DNA of 60,169 nt from Acinetobacter pittii ANC 4050 (GCF_000399685.1 NZ_KB976987.1:873330-933498); one strand, 5' to 3'; counted from the stretch's first letter, positions 8,071 to 17,783 are shown. Program-made: numbers and translations. The notes: generated from the sequence alone by a model not told the origin.

Positions 8071-9564
8071 ATGGAACGATTAACATTAGAAAGTTTACAA
8101 GAACAAGTATATGACGTTGTAGTTATTGGTGCAGGCGCTGTTGGATGCGCATCAGCCCGAGAGTTGGCTGCACGAGGTTACCGTACTTTATTAGTTGATA
8201 GAGGTGATATAGGTGCAGGAACTTCATCACGTTCAAGTCGTATGTTGTATTCTGGCGTAGGTTATCTAGCACCAGATTTTCCTCTATGGCAAATACCTTT
8301 CCGATTTATAGCATTATGGAAACGTTTTCTCTATGCACGCAATATTATGCATTGTCGAGCTGAGTTAGTTGCTGACATGCCTCATCGTTTGACCAAACAT
8401 TCATTTCATTATCCATTTAGAAAAGGTGACCGTTATCCTCATTGGTTAATCGATTTTGGTTTTCGCTTGATGGAAACGCTTACTAGTCGTGGAGTTCCAT
8501 TAGCCTATTGTAAGGTATCAGCTGCTAGAGCAGCCAAAAAGAGTGCGATGGTGGCTAGTTTGAGTAAGCCATTACCTAATGTTGCGATATTTGAAGAGTA
8601 TATGTACGATTGGCCTGAACGTATCTGCGTAGACACAGCATTAGATGCTGAGCAAAGAGGAGCACATATACGTACTTATACGAAAGTAAATAAAATAGAA
8701 CGCTGTAATGAAATTTGGGAAATTACTTTAGATGACCAAGCGCCCGGTATGGATGGGCAGGTACAGATAAAAACACGATCAATAGTGAATGCTGCTGGCC
8801 CATGGGTTGACCGAGTATTGGGCGGTGGTAAAAAAGAAGAAAATCGAGTACTAGGACGAAAAGGTGTTAATGTCATGGTGCGTTTGCCAGATGAATGGCG
8901 TGGACAAGGCTTAGAAGCATTTTCTAGCAAAGGTGAACCTTTCTATGTTTTTCCATGGCGTGACTATCACTTTATCGGACCAACTGAATCTCTGGTTACC
9001 GATGATCCCGATAATATTCATGTATTAGATTCTGAAATTGACTATATATTGGGTGAAGCTAACTTTTTGTTTCCAGATCTAAAATTATCACGAAAAGATG
9101 TGAAACATTGTTGGTGTGGGGTTAGGCCCATGTCAACATTAGATGGTAAAACAGTTAGTTTACCTGTGCGTGCTATTACGGATTCAGATATGCCCGGATT
9201 GATAACGATGACAGGGTCATACATTATGATGCATCGTCATGCTGGACGATTGGCTGCTCAATCTATTGAAAAATGTCTAGGCAAACGACTTGCACCAGCA
9301 AAAGGAATGATCTTCAAGGCTAATAATGCCAAAAGTGAAAAGGATATTAAGCAAATCATTATGAAAGAACATGTTGTACGTCTTACTGATTTGATTCGCA
9401 GGCGTTTGAATGATGGATTAAATATAGATTTGGGGTTTGATCGTGTTGAAGAATTATCAATCATAGCCGCAAAAGTTTTAGGTTGGAGTGAAGCACGGCG
9501 TTTGGAAGAAGTTGCTTATTTTAAAGAAGATACCCACCGTGTCTATCGAAAAATAAATTCCTAA
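8071..9564 (+). CDS. GlpD-like FAD-dependent dehydrogenase (DAO with C-terminal DAO_C domain)
   Basis: About 497 residues. The FAD motif VVVIGAGAVGCASARELAAR lies near the N-terminus, followed by GAGTSSRSSRMLYSG, matching the glycerol-3-phosphate dehydrogenase group (GAGTSSRS). The C-terminal helical domain (EHVVRLTDLIRRR ... LEEVAYFKED) is the DAO_C domain of GlpD/GlpA. Classical GlpD oxidises glycerol-3-phosphate and reduces ubiquinone at the membrane. The island context suggests a different hydroxy or amino substrate, so I do not name it glpD. I chose ATG 8071 because upstream starts fall in the terminator. Confidence 0.8.
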   Translation: MERLTLESLQEQVYDVVVIGAGAVGCASARELAARGYRTLLVDRGDIGAGTSSRSSRMLYSGVGYLAPDFPLWQIPFRFIALWKRFLYARNIMHCRAELVADMPHRLTKHSFHYPFRKGDRYPHWLIDFGFRLMETLTSRGVPLAYCKVSAARAAKKSAMVASLSKPLPNVAIFEEYMYDWPERICVDTALDAEQRGAHIRTYTKVNKIERCNEIWEITLDDQAPGMDGQVQIKTRSIVNAAGPWVDRVLGGGKKEENRVLGRKGVNVMVRLPDEWRGQGLEAFSSKGEPFYVFPWRDYHFIGPTESLVTDDPDNIHVLDSEIDYILGEANFLFPDLKLSRKDVKHCWCGVRPMSTLDGKTVSLPVRAITDSDMPGLITMTGSYIMMHRHAGRLAAQSIEKCLGKRLAPAKGMIFKANNAKSEKDIKQIIMKEHVVRLTDLIRRRLNDGLNIDLGFDRVEELSIIAAKVLGWSEARRLEEVAYFKEDTHRVYRKINS

Positions 9565-9580
9565 AATCATGAGGCTTTAT

Positions 9581-9611
9581 AAAGGGCATAATTAATAATA
9601 TTGCCCTTTAC
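9581..9611. terminator. Bidirectional terminator between convergent genes
   Basis: AAAGGGCA pairs with TGCCCTTT across a 13-base loop between the GlpD-like gene and the AraC gene, which converge here. Confidence 0.75.
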
Positions 9612-9622
9612 TTTATTGAAAA

Positions 9623-10675
9623 TTAATTTAATCGTTCAACTTCATGACGTCGTTTTCTATAAGAGAATGGTGTTTCGCCGTATTGTTTCTTAAACCAGTA
9701 AATGAAGTGTGAAGCATCGGAAAACCCACATTCTATTGCAATAGTAGTTACATAAGCACTCGTATTTGCCAACAATTTTCGGGCATGATCGAGTCTTAAA
9801 CGTCTCCAATAATTAGCAGGAGATTCATTCGTATTTGCTACAAATACACGATGCAATTGTCGTGGACTAGTTTGAGCATGTTCTGCTACTTCTTTTAAAG
9901 TAACATGAGCACTTAAATTTTTACTCATAAAATCTATAGCACGGGTAACTGTTATATTTTCATAAGTGTCTGGTTTATCGATATCTGGGCTTTCTTGTGT
10001 TTTAGGTGGCTTTTCTCCATTTATTAAAAGATATTCCAAACCTTTTTGTGCACGTACATCCCCACAATGTTGTCGAATTAAATTTGCTGCCAAGTCAATT
10101 GCTGTCCCACCTGGACAAGTAAAAACACCCCGGTCTTCAACATACGTTTTATCAATAACAGCTATGGCTTTTGGAAATCTCTGAACAAATTCGTCTCTAA
10201 TCGTAAAATGAATTGCACATTTATGTTGATCAAGAATACCTGCTTTCCCTAAAACAAAGCTTGCGGAGCATAAGGCAATGATAGGAATTTTAGCTTTATG
10301 AATTTCTTGAAGTGTATCTAATAAGCCTTGCGGGGGTTCTCGGGTTTCACTTAATAAACCACCAGCAAGAATAATATAATCATAATTCTTCTTTAAATTT
10401 TCTAAATTAAAGTCAGTAGTAGGCTGTATGGTAAGGCCACAACTTGCAACGACTGGAATATTGTTGAAGGTCATCCAGTCCCATTTACAATAAATTTGTA
10501 AGCTACGAAAAGACTTATCTGCTGCAAACCGTAATGATTCAACTAGTCCAGTCACTGGAGCTAAAGTGAATTTGTTCATCAGGATAAATGCAACTCGCAT
10601 ATCTGGATTAATTGCAGAGGATGCTTCTTCAGGATCTAAAATTTCTTCATAAGCATGAGCAGATACATTTTTCAT
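9623..10675 (-). CDS. GATase1-like AraC family transcriptional regulator
   Basis: About 350 residues with two parts. The N-terminal DJ-1/PfpI-like domain has YIILAGGLL and the elbow ALCSASFVLGKAG. The C-terminal AraC domain is near residues 245-345 (VTLKEVAEHAQTSPRQLHR, then CGFSDASHFIYWFKKQYG). Regulators of this class (GbdR, CdhR, ArgR type) sense amino acids, betaines or carnitine and activate catabolic operons. It is the only clear regulator among the oxidases and the likely controller of the racemase and oxidase operons. A TTG at 10711 or ATG at 10696 could extend the start. Confidence 0.85.
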   Translation of the reverse strand: MKNVSAHAYEEILDPEEASSAINPDMRVAFILMNKFTLAPVTGLVESLRFAADKSFRSLQIYCKWDWMTFNNIPVVASCGLTIQPTTDFNLENLKKNYDYIILAGGLLSETREPPQGLLDTLQEIHKAKIPIIALCSASFVLGKAGILDQHKCAIHFTIRDEFVQRFPKAIAVIDKTYVEDRGVFTCPGGTAIDLAANLIRQHCGDVRAQKGLEYLLINGEKPPKTQESPDIDKPDTYENITVTRAIDFMSKNLSAHVTLKEVAEHAQTSPRQLHRVFVANTNESPANYWRRLRLDHARKLLANTSAYVTTIAIECGFSDASHFIYWFKKQYGETPFSYRKRRHEVERLN

Positions 10676-10814
10676 ATTTTCACCGTCAAGTTCCATGAGA
10701 GCAGTGGGCAACAGTTTGAAGCTGTCTCTTTTATTATATATTTCTTTTTTATGAAAACGAAGACAAATTTGTTTTGTTTTTTATTTATAAATATTTGTTT
10801 TAAATAAATAAATT

Positions 10815-10844
10815 AAGAGATTAGGGCGGTTTCCCTAATCTCTT
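10815..10844 (-). terminator. Terminator downstream of the proline-racemase-family gene
   Basis: AAGAGATTAGGG pairs with CCCTAATCTCTT around a short loop, just past the stop codon of the leftward racemase-family gene; the tail on the minus strand is A/T-rich. Confidence 0.75.
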
Positions 10845-10875
10845 CTTATAAATCTTTTAGTATAAAAATTAGGTC

Positions 10876-11931
10876 TTATTCAGCCCAGATGTCACCTACA
10901 GTAAAACCTTCAGTAAATGGATCATCTGGATCTAATACATAAGTATTTAATCCATAAATCCAGCTTGTTCCAGTAATTGTTGGGACAACTGCTTTTTTAT
11001 CGCCCACCATTGTTTCTTCGACTAAACGTCCTGTAAATACATTGCCAAGAATACCTTGGTGACGGAAATCTTCATCAATTTTAAGCTGACCTTTAGCATG
11101 TAAAATAGCCATTTTTGCACAGGTACCCGTTCCGCAAGGGCATCGGTCAATTGCACCTGTCCATGTCTGAGGATCATCCCATCTTAAATCGCCAGATGCT
11201 ACGGTCACTGCATTTTTCCAGTCAGCATCTGGGCTATCAGTAGGCCCTGAAAGTTGTGAAATCGTAATTCCTACACCAGGATAGTCGGGATGTGAAACAG
11301 GCAGCTGCTCGATTGCTGCTTGTCGGATCATCGCAGAGATGCGTGCAATTTCAGCACCATGTTCAGGAGTTAACTGAATATGTGGGAACTGACGTACATC
11401 GGCAATAACATAGAACATGCCACCCCAACCAACATCGACAGTTACTTTACCTAAATTTGGAACATCAATTTCTGCATCAAGATATGCAGCAAAGGCAGGA
11501 ACGTTTTTGAAGGTAACGTTTTTTACTTTACCATCTTTACATTCAGCTTTGATTTTGATTAAACCAGCTGGAGCTTCAAGAGTTAATTCGGTTACAGGTT
11601 CTTTCATAGGCAACATTCCCATTTCAAGTAGTACTGTAGCTACTGAAATAGTGTTACCACCAGACATAACAGGATATTCCACCTGTTCCATAATAATATA
11701 GCCAGCATCCGCATCTGGATGGCAAGGTGGGACAATGACATTACAGCATAGAGGAGGATAACCACGTGGTTCACGTAACATCAATTTACGGAACTGGTCA
11801 TCATTATCTCTTAGCCAGCACATTTTTTCATAAACGGTATTACCCGGAATATGAGGAACACCGCCTGTGACAACACGCATTGGTTCACCAGCGTGAGTGT
11901 CTACAGCATGGAAAGTTCTTTTAAATGCCAT
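10876..11931 (-). CDS. Proline racemase superfamily enzyme (hydroxyproline epimerase/dehydratase type), Ser-Cys variant
   Basis: About 351 residues; AGGAAG precedes the ATG at 11931, so the upstream in-frame ATG is unlikely. The family racemises proline, epimerises 4-hydroxyproline or dehydrates trans-3-hydroxyproline by two acid/base residues. Here the first catalytic motif reads VMSGGNTIS near residue 96, with Ser where classical members have MCGHG. The second, DRCPCGTGTCA near residue 260, keeps the Cys. Ser-Cys members are known in the superfamily, and the residue pair affects which reaction runs. It faces an oxidase/dehydrogenase operon across 415 bp, fitting conversion of an L-hydroxyproline-like substrate into one that the flavoenzymes can oxidise. 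Confidence 0.85.
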   Translation of the reverse strand: MAFKRTFHAVDTHAGEPMRVVTGGVPHIPGNTVYEKMCWLRDNDDQFRKLMLREPRGYPPLCCNVIVPPCHPDADAGYIIMEQVEYPVMSGGNTISVATVLLEMGMLPMKEPVTELTLEAPAGLIKIKAECKDGKVKNVTFKNVPAFAAYLDAEIDVPNLGKVTVDVGWGGMFYVIADVRQFPHIQLTPEHGAEIARISAMIRQAAIEQLPVSHPDYPGVGITISQLSGPTDSPDADWKNAVTVASGDLRWDDPQTWTGAIDRCPCGTGTCAKMAILHAKGQLKIDEDFRHQGILGNVFTGRLVEETMVGDKKAVVPTITGTSWIYGLNTYVLDPDDPFTEGFTVGDIWAE

Positions 11932-12346
11932 TTTTGTCTTCCTTTGAATATATTCAAGTGTTTTAATCACCTTATAGGTAATTTTCACAACTCGAAAAGT
12001 TACAATTCCTTTACTGTTACCAAGAATATGCTTTTAGCTCATTTATACGATAGTGACATTCGGTCTTTTTTTAGGAGATTTAGGCCATTTTGTTCCTTTT
12101 ATATTCGATAAAGTAATTACTAATAAATAAGAAAAATTTAAAAGAAAAAATTCTTAATTTAAGATACTATTATTTTTAAATTTATATAATCCATTAATTT
12201 ATATACATAAATGGAGTTTATATTTTTTTATTAGTATAAAAATAAGTTTGCCAACACTTCCTAATTATTGTCATTTTCTTGATATCGCATAAATCATCTC
12301 ATGTCCAAAATCTTATACAGCAAAACAAATTTTAATGAGGCGAATT
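11932..12346. promoter_or_regulatory. Divergent control region, racemase / oxidase operon
   Basis: 415 bp of AT-rich DNA between two divergent catabolic genes; the likely target of the nearby AraC regulator. I found no convincing repeated operator half-site. Short A/T tracts dominate 12120-12240. Confidence 0.45.
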
Positions 12347-13735
12347 ATGTACCGTGGATTTTGGTATGCAGAGGCGTTAGATCGTGAAAGTGCACTTTCT
12401 CCGGCCTTACAAGGAAACGTTAAAGCCGATGTTTGTATTATTGGTGGAGGCTATTTAGGGCTATGGTCAGCAATTCGGCTTAAAAAAGCTCACCCGAATA
12501 TGACGATTGTGGTTATTGAAAAAGATCGTTGTGGTTCAGGTGCAAGTGGTCGTAATGGCGGTTTTGTTAATAACTGGTGGCCAAAATACTTATCTTTAGT
12601 TGAAATTTGTGGTGAGAAAGAAGCACGTCGCATCTGTGAAGCTGCTGAGTCTGCTATTGATGAGATGGGAGAGTTTTGTCGCGAACATAATATCGATGCG
12701 CAATTCCGTAAAGATGGTTTGTTATGGACTGCTAGCAATAAACGCCAAATGGATTCATGGCTTGGTTTAACCAGAGAACTGGATAAATATAACGTTAATC
12801 CATTTAAAGTAATTTCTAAAGAAGAAGCACAGCGCCGTTCAGGTTCAAAACGGATGTTAGGCGGTGTATTCGATTCAAATGCAGCAACGATTCAACCGGC
12901 TTTCTTAGCACGTGGTTTACGCCGTGTAGCAGTTGAATTAGGCATTATTATCTATGAAAAAACTCCGATGACACGATTGGAGCGTAGTGAACGTCCAGTC
13001 GTACACACCGAAAAAGGTAAGGTTGAGGCCAATAAAGTTGTTATTGCAATGAATGCATGGGGAGCACAATTCCCTGAATTACGTCGCATGATTATGGTGA
13101 TGTCGAGTGACATGGTAGCAACTGCACCTGCTAAAGAACGCTTGGATGAGCTTGGTTTTAGTGGTGGGGAGTGTGTTATGGACTCACGTACTATTTTGAA
13201 TTATTGGCGAAACACTCCACAAGGCCGCATTGTTTTCGGAAAGCCATTAGGCGAATTTGCTTACGGCGGAAAAATTGGTGACCTTTATGAAAAACCATCT
13301 CCAGCTGCTGCAGGTGTTGAGGCTGAGATGCGTTCGTTCTATCCAGAATTAGAAGATATTCCTGTGGTAAGCAGTTGGACTGGGCCGCTTGATCGTGCAA
13401 TGAAAGGTTTACCTAACTTTGGTCATTTAGGTGGCCATAAAAATATTATTTTTGGTATTGGCTTCTCTGGAAATGGCGTAGGTACAACTGTATTCGCTAG
13501 TCGCATCATTAAATCATTAGTAGAAGATGCCAATGATGAATGGGCAAACTGCGGTCTAGTCGAGCAAAAAATGAAGTTATTGCCACCTGAGCCATTCTGT
13601 TATATCGGAGCGCATTGGGTTCGTGATGCCTTAGTAAGAAAAGAAACATTGGAAGATCAGGACCGAGATGCGGGCCCAATCACTAACTTTTTAGTGAGTT
13701 TGGCACCTGCAGGTTATGCGCCTAAGAAAAAGTAA
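12347..13735 (+). CDS. FAD-dependent oxidoreductase (DAO family), second oxidase
   Basis: About 462 residues. The FAD motif VCIIGGGYLGLWSAIRLKK lies near residues 30-48, GSGASGRNGGFV near 66, and the C-terminal GIGFSGNGVGTT FAD contact near 370. GAGG lies 7 bp before ATG 12347, preferred over the ATG four codons upstream. Related DAO enzymes include gamma-glutamylputrescine oxidase and D-hydroxyproline dehydrogenase. It heads an operon with a D-2-hydroxyacid dehydrogenase and a semialdehyde dehydrogenase and lies divergent to the racemase, so it plausibly oxidises the epimerised substrate. Confidence 0.85.
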   Translation: MYRGFWYAEALDRESALSPALQGNVKADVCIIGGGYLGLWSAIRLKKAHPNMTIVVIEKDRCGSGASGRNGGFVNNWWPKYLSLVEICGEKEARRICEAAESAIDEMGEFCREHNIDAQFRKDGLLWTASNKRQMDSWLGLTRELDKYNVNPFKVISKEEAQRRSGSKRMLGGVFDSNAATIQPAFLARGLRRVAVELGIIIYEKTPMTRLERSERPVVHTEKGKVEANKVVIAMNAWGAQFPELRRMIMVMSSDMVATAPAKERLDELGFSGGECVMDSRTILNYWRNTPQGRIVFGKPLGEFAYGGKIGDLYEKPSPAAAGVEAEMRSFYPELEDIPVVSSWTGPLDRAMKGLPNFGHLGGHKNIIFGIGFSGNGVGTTVFASRIIKSLVEDANDEWANCGLVEQKMKLLPPEPFCYIGAHWVRDALVRKETLEDQDRDAGPITNFLVSLAPAGYAPKKK

Positions 13736-13767
13736 GAATCGGTAACGAATAAATACATCAGGAATGG

Positions 13768-14760
13768 ATGAGAAAGATGAAGCATCATATTGTTTTTTTG
13801 GATAATGAAGGCATTGGACCGACGGTTAAATTACCAGAGTTTCCATTTCCGCATACTTGGGCAAGTTACCCTTATACAAACCCTGAACAAGTAGTTGAGC
13901 GTCTAAAAGATGCAACGATTGTGATGACATGTAGTGTCCCATTACGTAAAGAACATCTATCACAATTGCCAAATTTAAAAATGATTTCTTTGGCACTTAC
14001 CGGAACAGATGGCGTTGATCTGGATTATTGTCATGAACATGGCATTGTAGTAACCAACGTCCCAGCATATGCGCAAAATACGGTAGCTGAACATATCATG
14101 GCGATGATTTTTACTTTAATGCGTCAGACCTCTAGCTATCATCAACTGTTAAGTAAAGTCTCAAAAGGTGAGGCTGAACCGCAGAATATTTATTTTGATT
14201 ACCGTATTCGAGATGTGCGCGGTCAAATTCTAGGCATTATTGGCCATGGTGCTATTGCTAAACGATTAGCTGAGTTAGCAACAGCTGTAGGGATGAAAGT
14301 TCGTTTCTTTGATCGAAATGGTAAATACCAAGGAGACGAATTCTTCAGTTTTGAAGAAATTTTATCTCAGAGTGATGTGGTGTCGTTATGTTGTCCACTT
14401 ACTAAAGAAACTAAAGACCTGATCGGTTCTGCTGAAATTGCCCTAATGAAGGATGATGCAATTTTAATTAATGCTGCTCGTGGTGGCATCGTAAATGAAC
14501 CAGCACTCATCGAAGCAATTCAGAATAAACGAATTGGTGGTGCTGCCCTTGATGGTTCAGTAGAAGAACCGATTCAGCCTCATGATCCTTTATTTCAGAT
14601 TATTGACTATCCGAACTTTATTTTAAATCCACATGTTGCATGGAGCAGTGAAGATGCCATGCAAACACTAATTAACCGTACCGTTCAAAATATTATTGAT
14701 TTTGCTCAAGGTAAAACACCCGCTTCTGTAGTCAAAAAGGAAGAATTATGTCAAGCGTAA
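13768..14760 (+). CDS. D-isomer-specific 2-hydroxyacid dehydrogenase
   Basis: 330 residues. The NAD domain carries GIIGHGAIAKRLAELA near residue 154 (the third glycine of the usual GxGxxG is Ala) followed by the Asp of FFDRNG, which favours NAD over NADP. Catalytic residues fit Arg in NAARGGIVNE, a downstream Glu and His in NPHVAWSS. Family members interconvert 2-oxo acids and D-2-hydroxy acids. The stop overlaps the aldehyde dehydrogenase start by 13 bp, so translation is coupled. An alternative start is ATG 13777. It could make a D-2-hydroxyacid that the FAD dehydrogenase at 16323 re-oxidises. Confidence 0.85.
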   Translation: MRKMKHHIVFLDNEGIGPTVKLPEFPFPHTWASYPYTNPEQVVERLKDATIVMTCSVPLRKEHLSQLPNLKMISLALTGTDGVDLDYCHEHGIVVTNVPAYAQNTVAEHIMAMIFTLMRQTSSYHQLLSKVSKGEAEPQNIYFDYRIRDVRGQILGIIGHGAIAKRLAELATAVGMKVRFFDRNGKYQGDEFFSFEEILSQSDVVSLCCPLTKETKDLIGSAEIALMKDDAILINAARGGIVNEPALIEAIQNKRIGGAALDGSVEEPIQPHDPLFQIIDYPNFILNPHVAWSSEDAMQTLINRTVQNIIDFAQGKTPASVVKKEELCQA

Positions 14761-16199
14761 TGAAGACCAGTTATGTTAATGGCGAATTCGTTGTTTGCCA
14801 AGGTACAGAAGATATTCTGGAAAATATTAATCCATCTAATCCGAGTGAAATTGTTGATCGTTTTGCTCGCGCAGATGAAGCTTTAACTCAGCAGGCAATT
14901 GCTGCTGCAAAAGCGGCCAGTAAAGAATGGGCAAACAGTAATCCTCAATTACGTGCAGATATACTTGATCGTATTGGTACTGAAATTTTAGAACGTCGAG
15001 AAGAGTTAGCTAAATTGCTGTCTTTAGAAGAGGGAAAAATCTTTAAAGAAGCATTAGGTGAAGTTGATCGAGCAGGGCGTTCTTTTAAATTCTACGCACA
15101 AGAAGCATTACGCGCGGTGGGTGAAAAATATAATTCAGTACGTGATCAGGTGGGTATTGATGTTTATACCCAAGCTGTCGGAGTGGTGGGAATTATCAGT
15201 CCGTGGAATTTTCCAATTGCGATTCCTGCATGGAAAATAGCTCCTGCATTATGTTTCGGAAATACAGTCGTGTTTAAGCCTGCAGAGCTTGTACCTTCAT
15301 CTGCCTGGGCTTTAGCAGAAATTATTTCTCGTTCTGGTTTACCTGCTGGTGTATTTAACATGTTAATTGGACCAGGCCGTAAAGTTGGCGATACCATTAT
15401 TCGTTCGCCAGATGTCAATGCGATTACTTTTACGGGTTCTGAAGGTACAGGACGACAAGTCGCTGAAATTGCAGCTTCGCGTTTGGTCCGTGTTCAACTT
15501 GAAATGGGTGGAAAAAATCCTTTAGTTGTACTAGATGATGCAGATTTAGACACAGCAGTAGATGTTGCATTACAAGGTTCATTTTTCTCAACTGGTCAAC
15601 GTTGTACAGCAAGTTCACGTGTCATTGTTACAGCTGGAATCTATGAGTCATTCATTAAACGTTTAGAAGAAAAGACTCGGTCATTAAAGATTGGCAATGC
15701 TGCAAAAGCAGAAACTGATATTGGTCCAGTTGTTGATTCTAAACAGCTCAAACAAAATCTCACTTATGTACAAGCAGGTTTGGATGAAGGTGCAACGTTA
15801 CTTTGTGGTGGTGAACATCTTCAAAGTGAAGAAGGTGGCTTTTATTTTACCCCGGCAATATTTACCGATGTGACACCGGAAATGCGAATTTATCGTGAAG
15901 AAATTTTCGGTCCAGTATTGTGTGTGTTGAAAGTTGAGAATTATGAAGAAGCTTTTGCCGCAGCAGAAGATACACCATTTGGTTTGTCGGCGGGTATCGT
16001 CACAACTTCATTGAAATATGCTGAAGATTTTAAACGCCGTTCATCCGCAGGTATGGTGATGGTTAACTTGGCCACAGCAGGCGTTGATTACCATGTCGCT
16101 TTTGGTGGAAATAAAGGCTCAAGTCTAGGACCTCGTGAACAAGGTACTTATGCAAGACAGTTTTTCACCAAAGTTAAAACAACATATCAACTTGCATAG
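14748..16199 (+). CDS. Aldehyde dehydrogenase, 2-oxoglutarate semialdehyde dehydrogenase type
   Basis: 483 residues, normal ALDH length. The general base Glu is in LEMGGKNP, the nucleophile Cys in FSTGQRCTASSR, and cofactor residues in SPWNFPIAIPAWK. The stretch from GGKNPLVVLDDADLD to STGQRCTASSR resembles 2-oxoglutarate-semialdehyde dehydrogenases of hydroxyproline, arabinose and glucarate pathways, which yield 2-oxoglutarate with NAD(P)+. It overlaps the preceding gene. Together with a proline-racemase-family enzyme and a DAO oxidase this resembles a hydroxyproline route, but no DHDPS-type deaminase is present in the window. Confidence 0.85.
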   Translation: MSSVMKTSYVNGEFVVCQGTEDILENINPSNPSEIVDRFARADEALTQQAIAAAKAASKEWANSNPQLRADILDRIGTEILERREELAKLLSLEEGKIFKEALGEVDRAGRSFKFYAQEALRAVGEKYNSVRDQVGIDVYTQAVGVVGIISPWNFPIAIPAWKIAPALCFGNTVVFKPAELVPSSAWALAEIISRSGLPAGVFNMLIGPGRKVGDTIIRSPDVNAITFTGSEGTGRQVAEIAASRLVRVQLEMGGKNPLVVLDDADLDTAVDVALQGSFFSTGQRCTASSRVIVTAGIYESFIKRLEEKTRSLKIGNAAKAETDIGPVVDSKQLKQNLTYVQAGLDEGATLLCGGEHLQSEEGGFYFTPAIFTDVTPEMRIYREEIFGPVLCVLKVENYEEAFAAAEDTPFGLSAGIVTTSLKYAEDFKRRSSAGMVMVNLATAGVDYHVAFGGNKGSSLGPREQGTYARQFFTKVKTTYQLA

Positions 16200-16211
16200 A
16201 GCAGTGAACGA

Positions 16212-16251
16212 GACTTCTTATTCAACTCCTTTGAGCTCTGAATAAGAAGTC
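16212..16251 (+). terminator. Large hairpin after the aldehyde dehydrogenase gene
   Basis: A perfect 13-bp stem, GACTTCTTATTCA with TGAATAAGAAGTC, around a 14-base loop. No T-run follows, so it may protect or partly attenuate mRNA rather than terminate fully. Confidence 0.6.
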
Positions 16252-16322
16252 ACCAAAACTAAGTGTTTCAGCTTAGCGTTGGATTCGAATGAATACCATG
16301 ACTATCTCAGAGGCGATTTAGG

Positions 16323-17729
16323 ATGAATAGCTTTTTATTATCTCCAGATGTACTTGATGCATTAAAAAATATTGTTGGTGAAAACCGCGTAAAAACTGAT
16401 GTGGATAGCCTAGAAAATTGGGGTAAAGATCATACGAAATATTTTGCTCCACATGCCTCGGCGATTGTATTTCCTTCATCAACAGAACAGGTACAGGCAA
16501 TTGTTAAGCTTGCTAACCATCATGGAATTGCGATAACCCCGTCTGGTGGTCGGACTGGGTTATCGGCAGGTGCGGTTGCTCATAATGGGGAGATAGTCAT
16601 AAGTCTGGACAAAATGAACCAGATTTTGGAGTTTTTCCCAGCTGATAGAATGGTCCGCATTCAAGCTGGTGTAGTGACAGAACAATTGCAAGATTATGCA
16701 GAAGAGCAGGGTATGTATTACCCAGTAGATTTTGCTTCAGCAGGTTCAAGTCAACTGGGTGGAAATATTGCAACCAATGCTGGTGGAATCAAAGTTATTA
16801 AATATGGCATGACGCGTAATTGGATATTAGGTCTTACAGTTGTTACTGGAAAAGGCGATATCCTTCGGTTAAATAAAGGCATGATCAAGAATGCTACAGG
16901 CTATGCTTTACATCATTTATTTATTGGTGGTGAAGGTACGCTGGGTATTGTAACGGAAGCTGAAATTCGTCTTGATCGCCAACCCCAAGATTTACAAGTA
17001 TTGGTACTTGGAGTGCCTGATTTTGAATCAGTCATGCCAATTATGCATGCCTTTAGAAAGGAAATAGATTTAACAGCCTTTGAATTTTTTAATGATTTGG
17101 CTATGCAGAAAGTATTAGATCATGGACTAGTACAACGTCCATTTGAAACTTCTTGTCCTTTCTATGTGTTGTTAGAGTTTGAAGCTCCATATGAGCCTGT
17201 AATTGATAAAGCTATGCAAATTTTTGAGCATTGTATGGAACAGGGATGGGTTCTGGATGGTGTTATGAGCCAATCTCTAGAACAGGCGCAAAATCTATGG
17301 CGTTTAAGAGAAGATATTTCTGAATCTATCTCGGCATTTACACCTTATAAAAATGACATTTCTGTTTTGATTACCCATGTACCAGATTTTATTGCTGAAA
17401 TTGATTCTATCGTAGCAGACAATTATCCAGATTTTGAAACATGCTGGTTTGGCCATATTGGTGATGGGAATCTTCATTTAAATATTTTAAAGCCAGCAAA
17501 TCTAAGCAATGAAGATTTCTTTGCAAAATGTGAAATCGTCAACTCATATGTTTTTGAGGTGGTAAATAAATTCGATGGTTCTATATCTGCTGAACATGGA
17601 GTCGGTATGACAAAGAAACCTTATCTTGAATTTAGTCGAAGTGAGCAAGAAATTGAATATATGAAAGCGCTTAAGAAGGTTTTTGATCCTAACTTGATTA
17701 TGAACCCTGGAAAACTATTAGATTTCTAA
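16323..17729 (+). CDS. FAD-binding D-2-hydroxyacid dehydrogenase (D-2-hydroxyglutarate/D-lactate dehydrogenase family)
   Basis: 468 residues. An N-terminal PCMH-type FAD domain contains PSGGRTGLSAGAV and SAGSSQLGGNIATNAGG. The C-terminal FAD-oxidase domain has the metal/substrate motif WFGHIGDGNLHLN near residue 378 and SAEHGVGMTKK near 423, ending in DPNLIMNPGKLL. This is the D2HGDH/GlcD/D-LDH group, cytoplasmic or peripheral, which passes electrons to ETF or another acceptor. The next gene encodes ETF-ubiquinone oxidoreductase, which strongly suggests an ETF-linked D-2-hydroxyacid dehydrogenase. Etf subunits themselves are not in the window. Confidence 0.85.
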   Translation: MNSFLLSPDVLDALKNIVGENRVKTDVDSLENWGKDHTKYFAPHASAIVFPSSTEQVQAIVKLANHHGIAITPSGGRTGLSAGAVAHNGEIVISLDKMNQILEFFPADRMVRIQAGVVTEQLQDYAEEQGMYYPVDFASAGSSQLGGNIATNAGGIKVIKYGMTRNWILGLTVVTGKGDILRLNKGMIKNATGYALHHLFIGGEGTLGIVTEAEIRLDRQPQDLQVLVLGVPDFESVMPIMHAFRKEIDLTAFEFFNDLAMQKVLDHGLVQRPFETSCPFYVLLEFEAPYEPVIDKAMQIFEHCMEQGWVLDGVMSQSLEQAQNLWRLREDISESISAFTPYKNDISVLITHVPDFIAEIDSIVADNYPDFETCWFGHIGDGNLHLNILKPANLSNEDFFAKCEIVNSYVFEVVNKFDGSISAEHGVGMTKKPYLEFSRSEQEIEYMKALKKVFDPNLIMNPGKLLDF

Positions 17730-17783
17730 TAGGTTAGTTCAAAGTTAGTTGGAATATATTCAACATTTTTCTGTGACTTAAAT

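Noticed and set aside
12120..12240. AT-rich tract as a replication or transfer origin
   Set aside because: No iterons or DnaA-like box cluster; ordinary divergent promoter region.
15164..15418. Leftward ORF inside the aldehyde dehydrogenase gene
   Set aside because: Antisense shadow of a well conserved coding frame.
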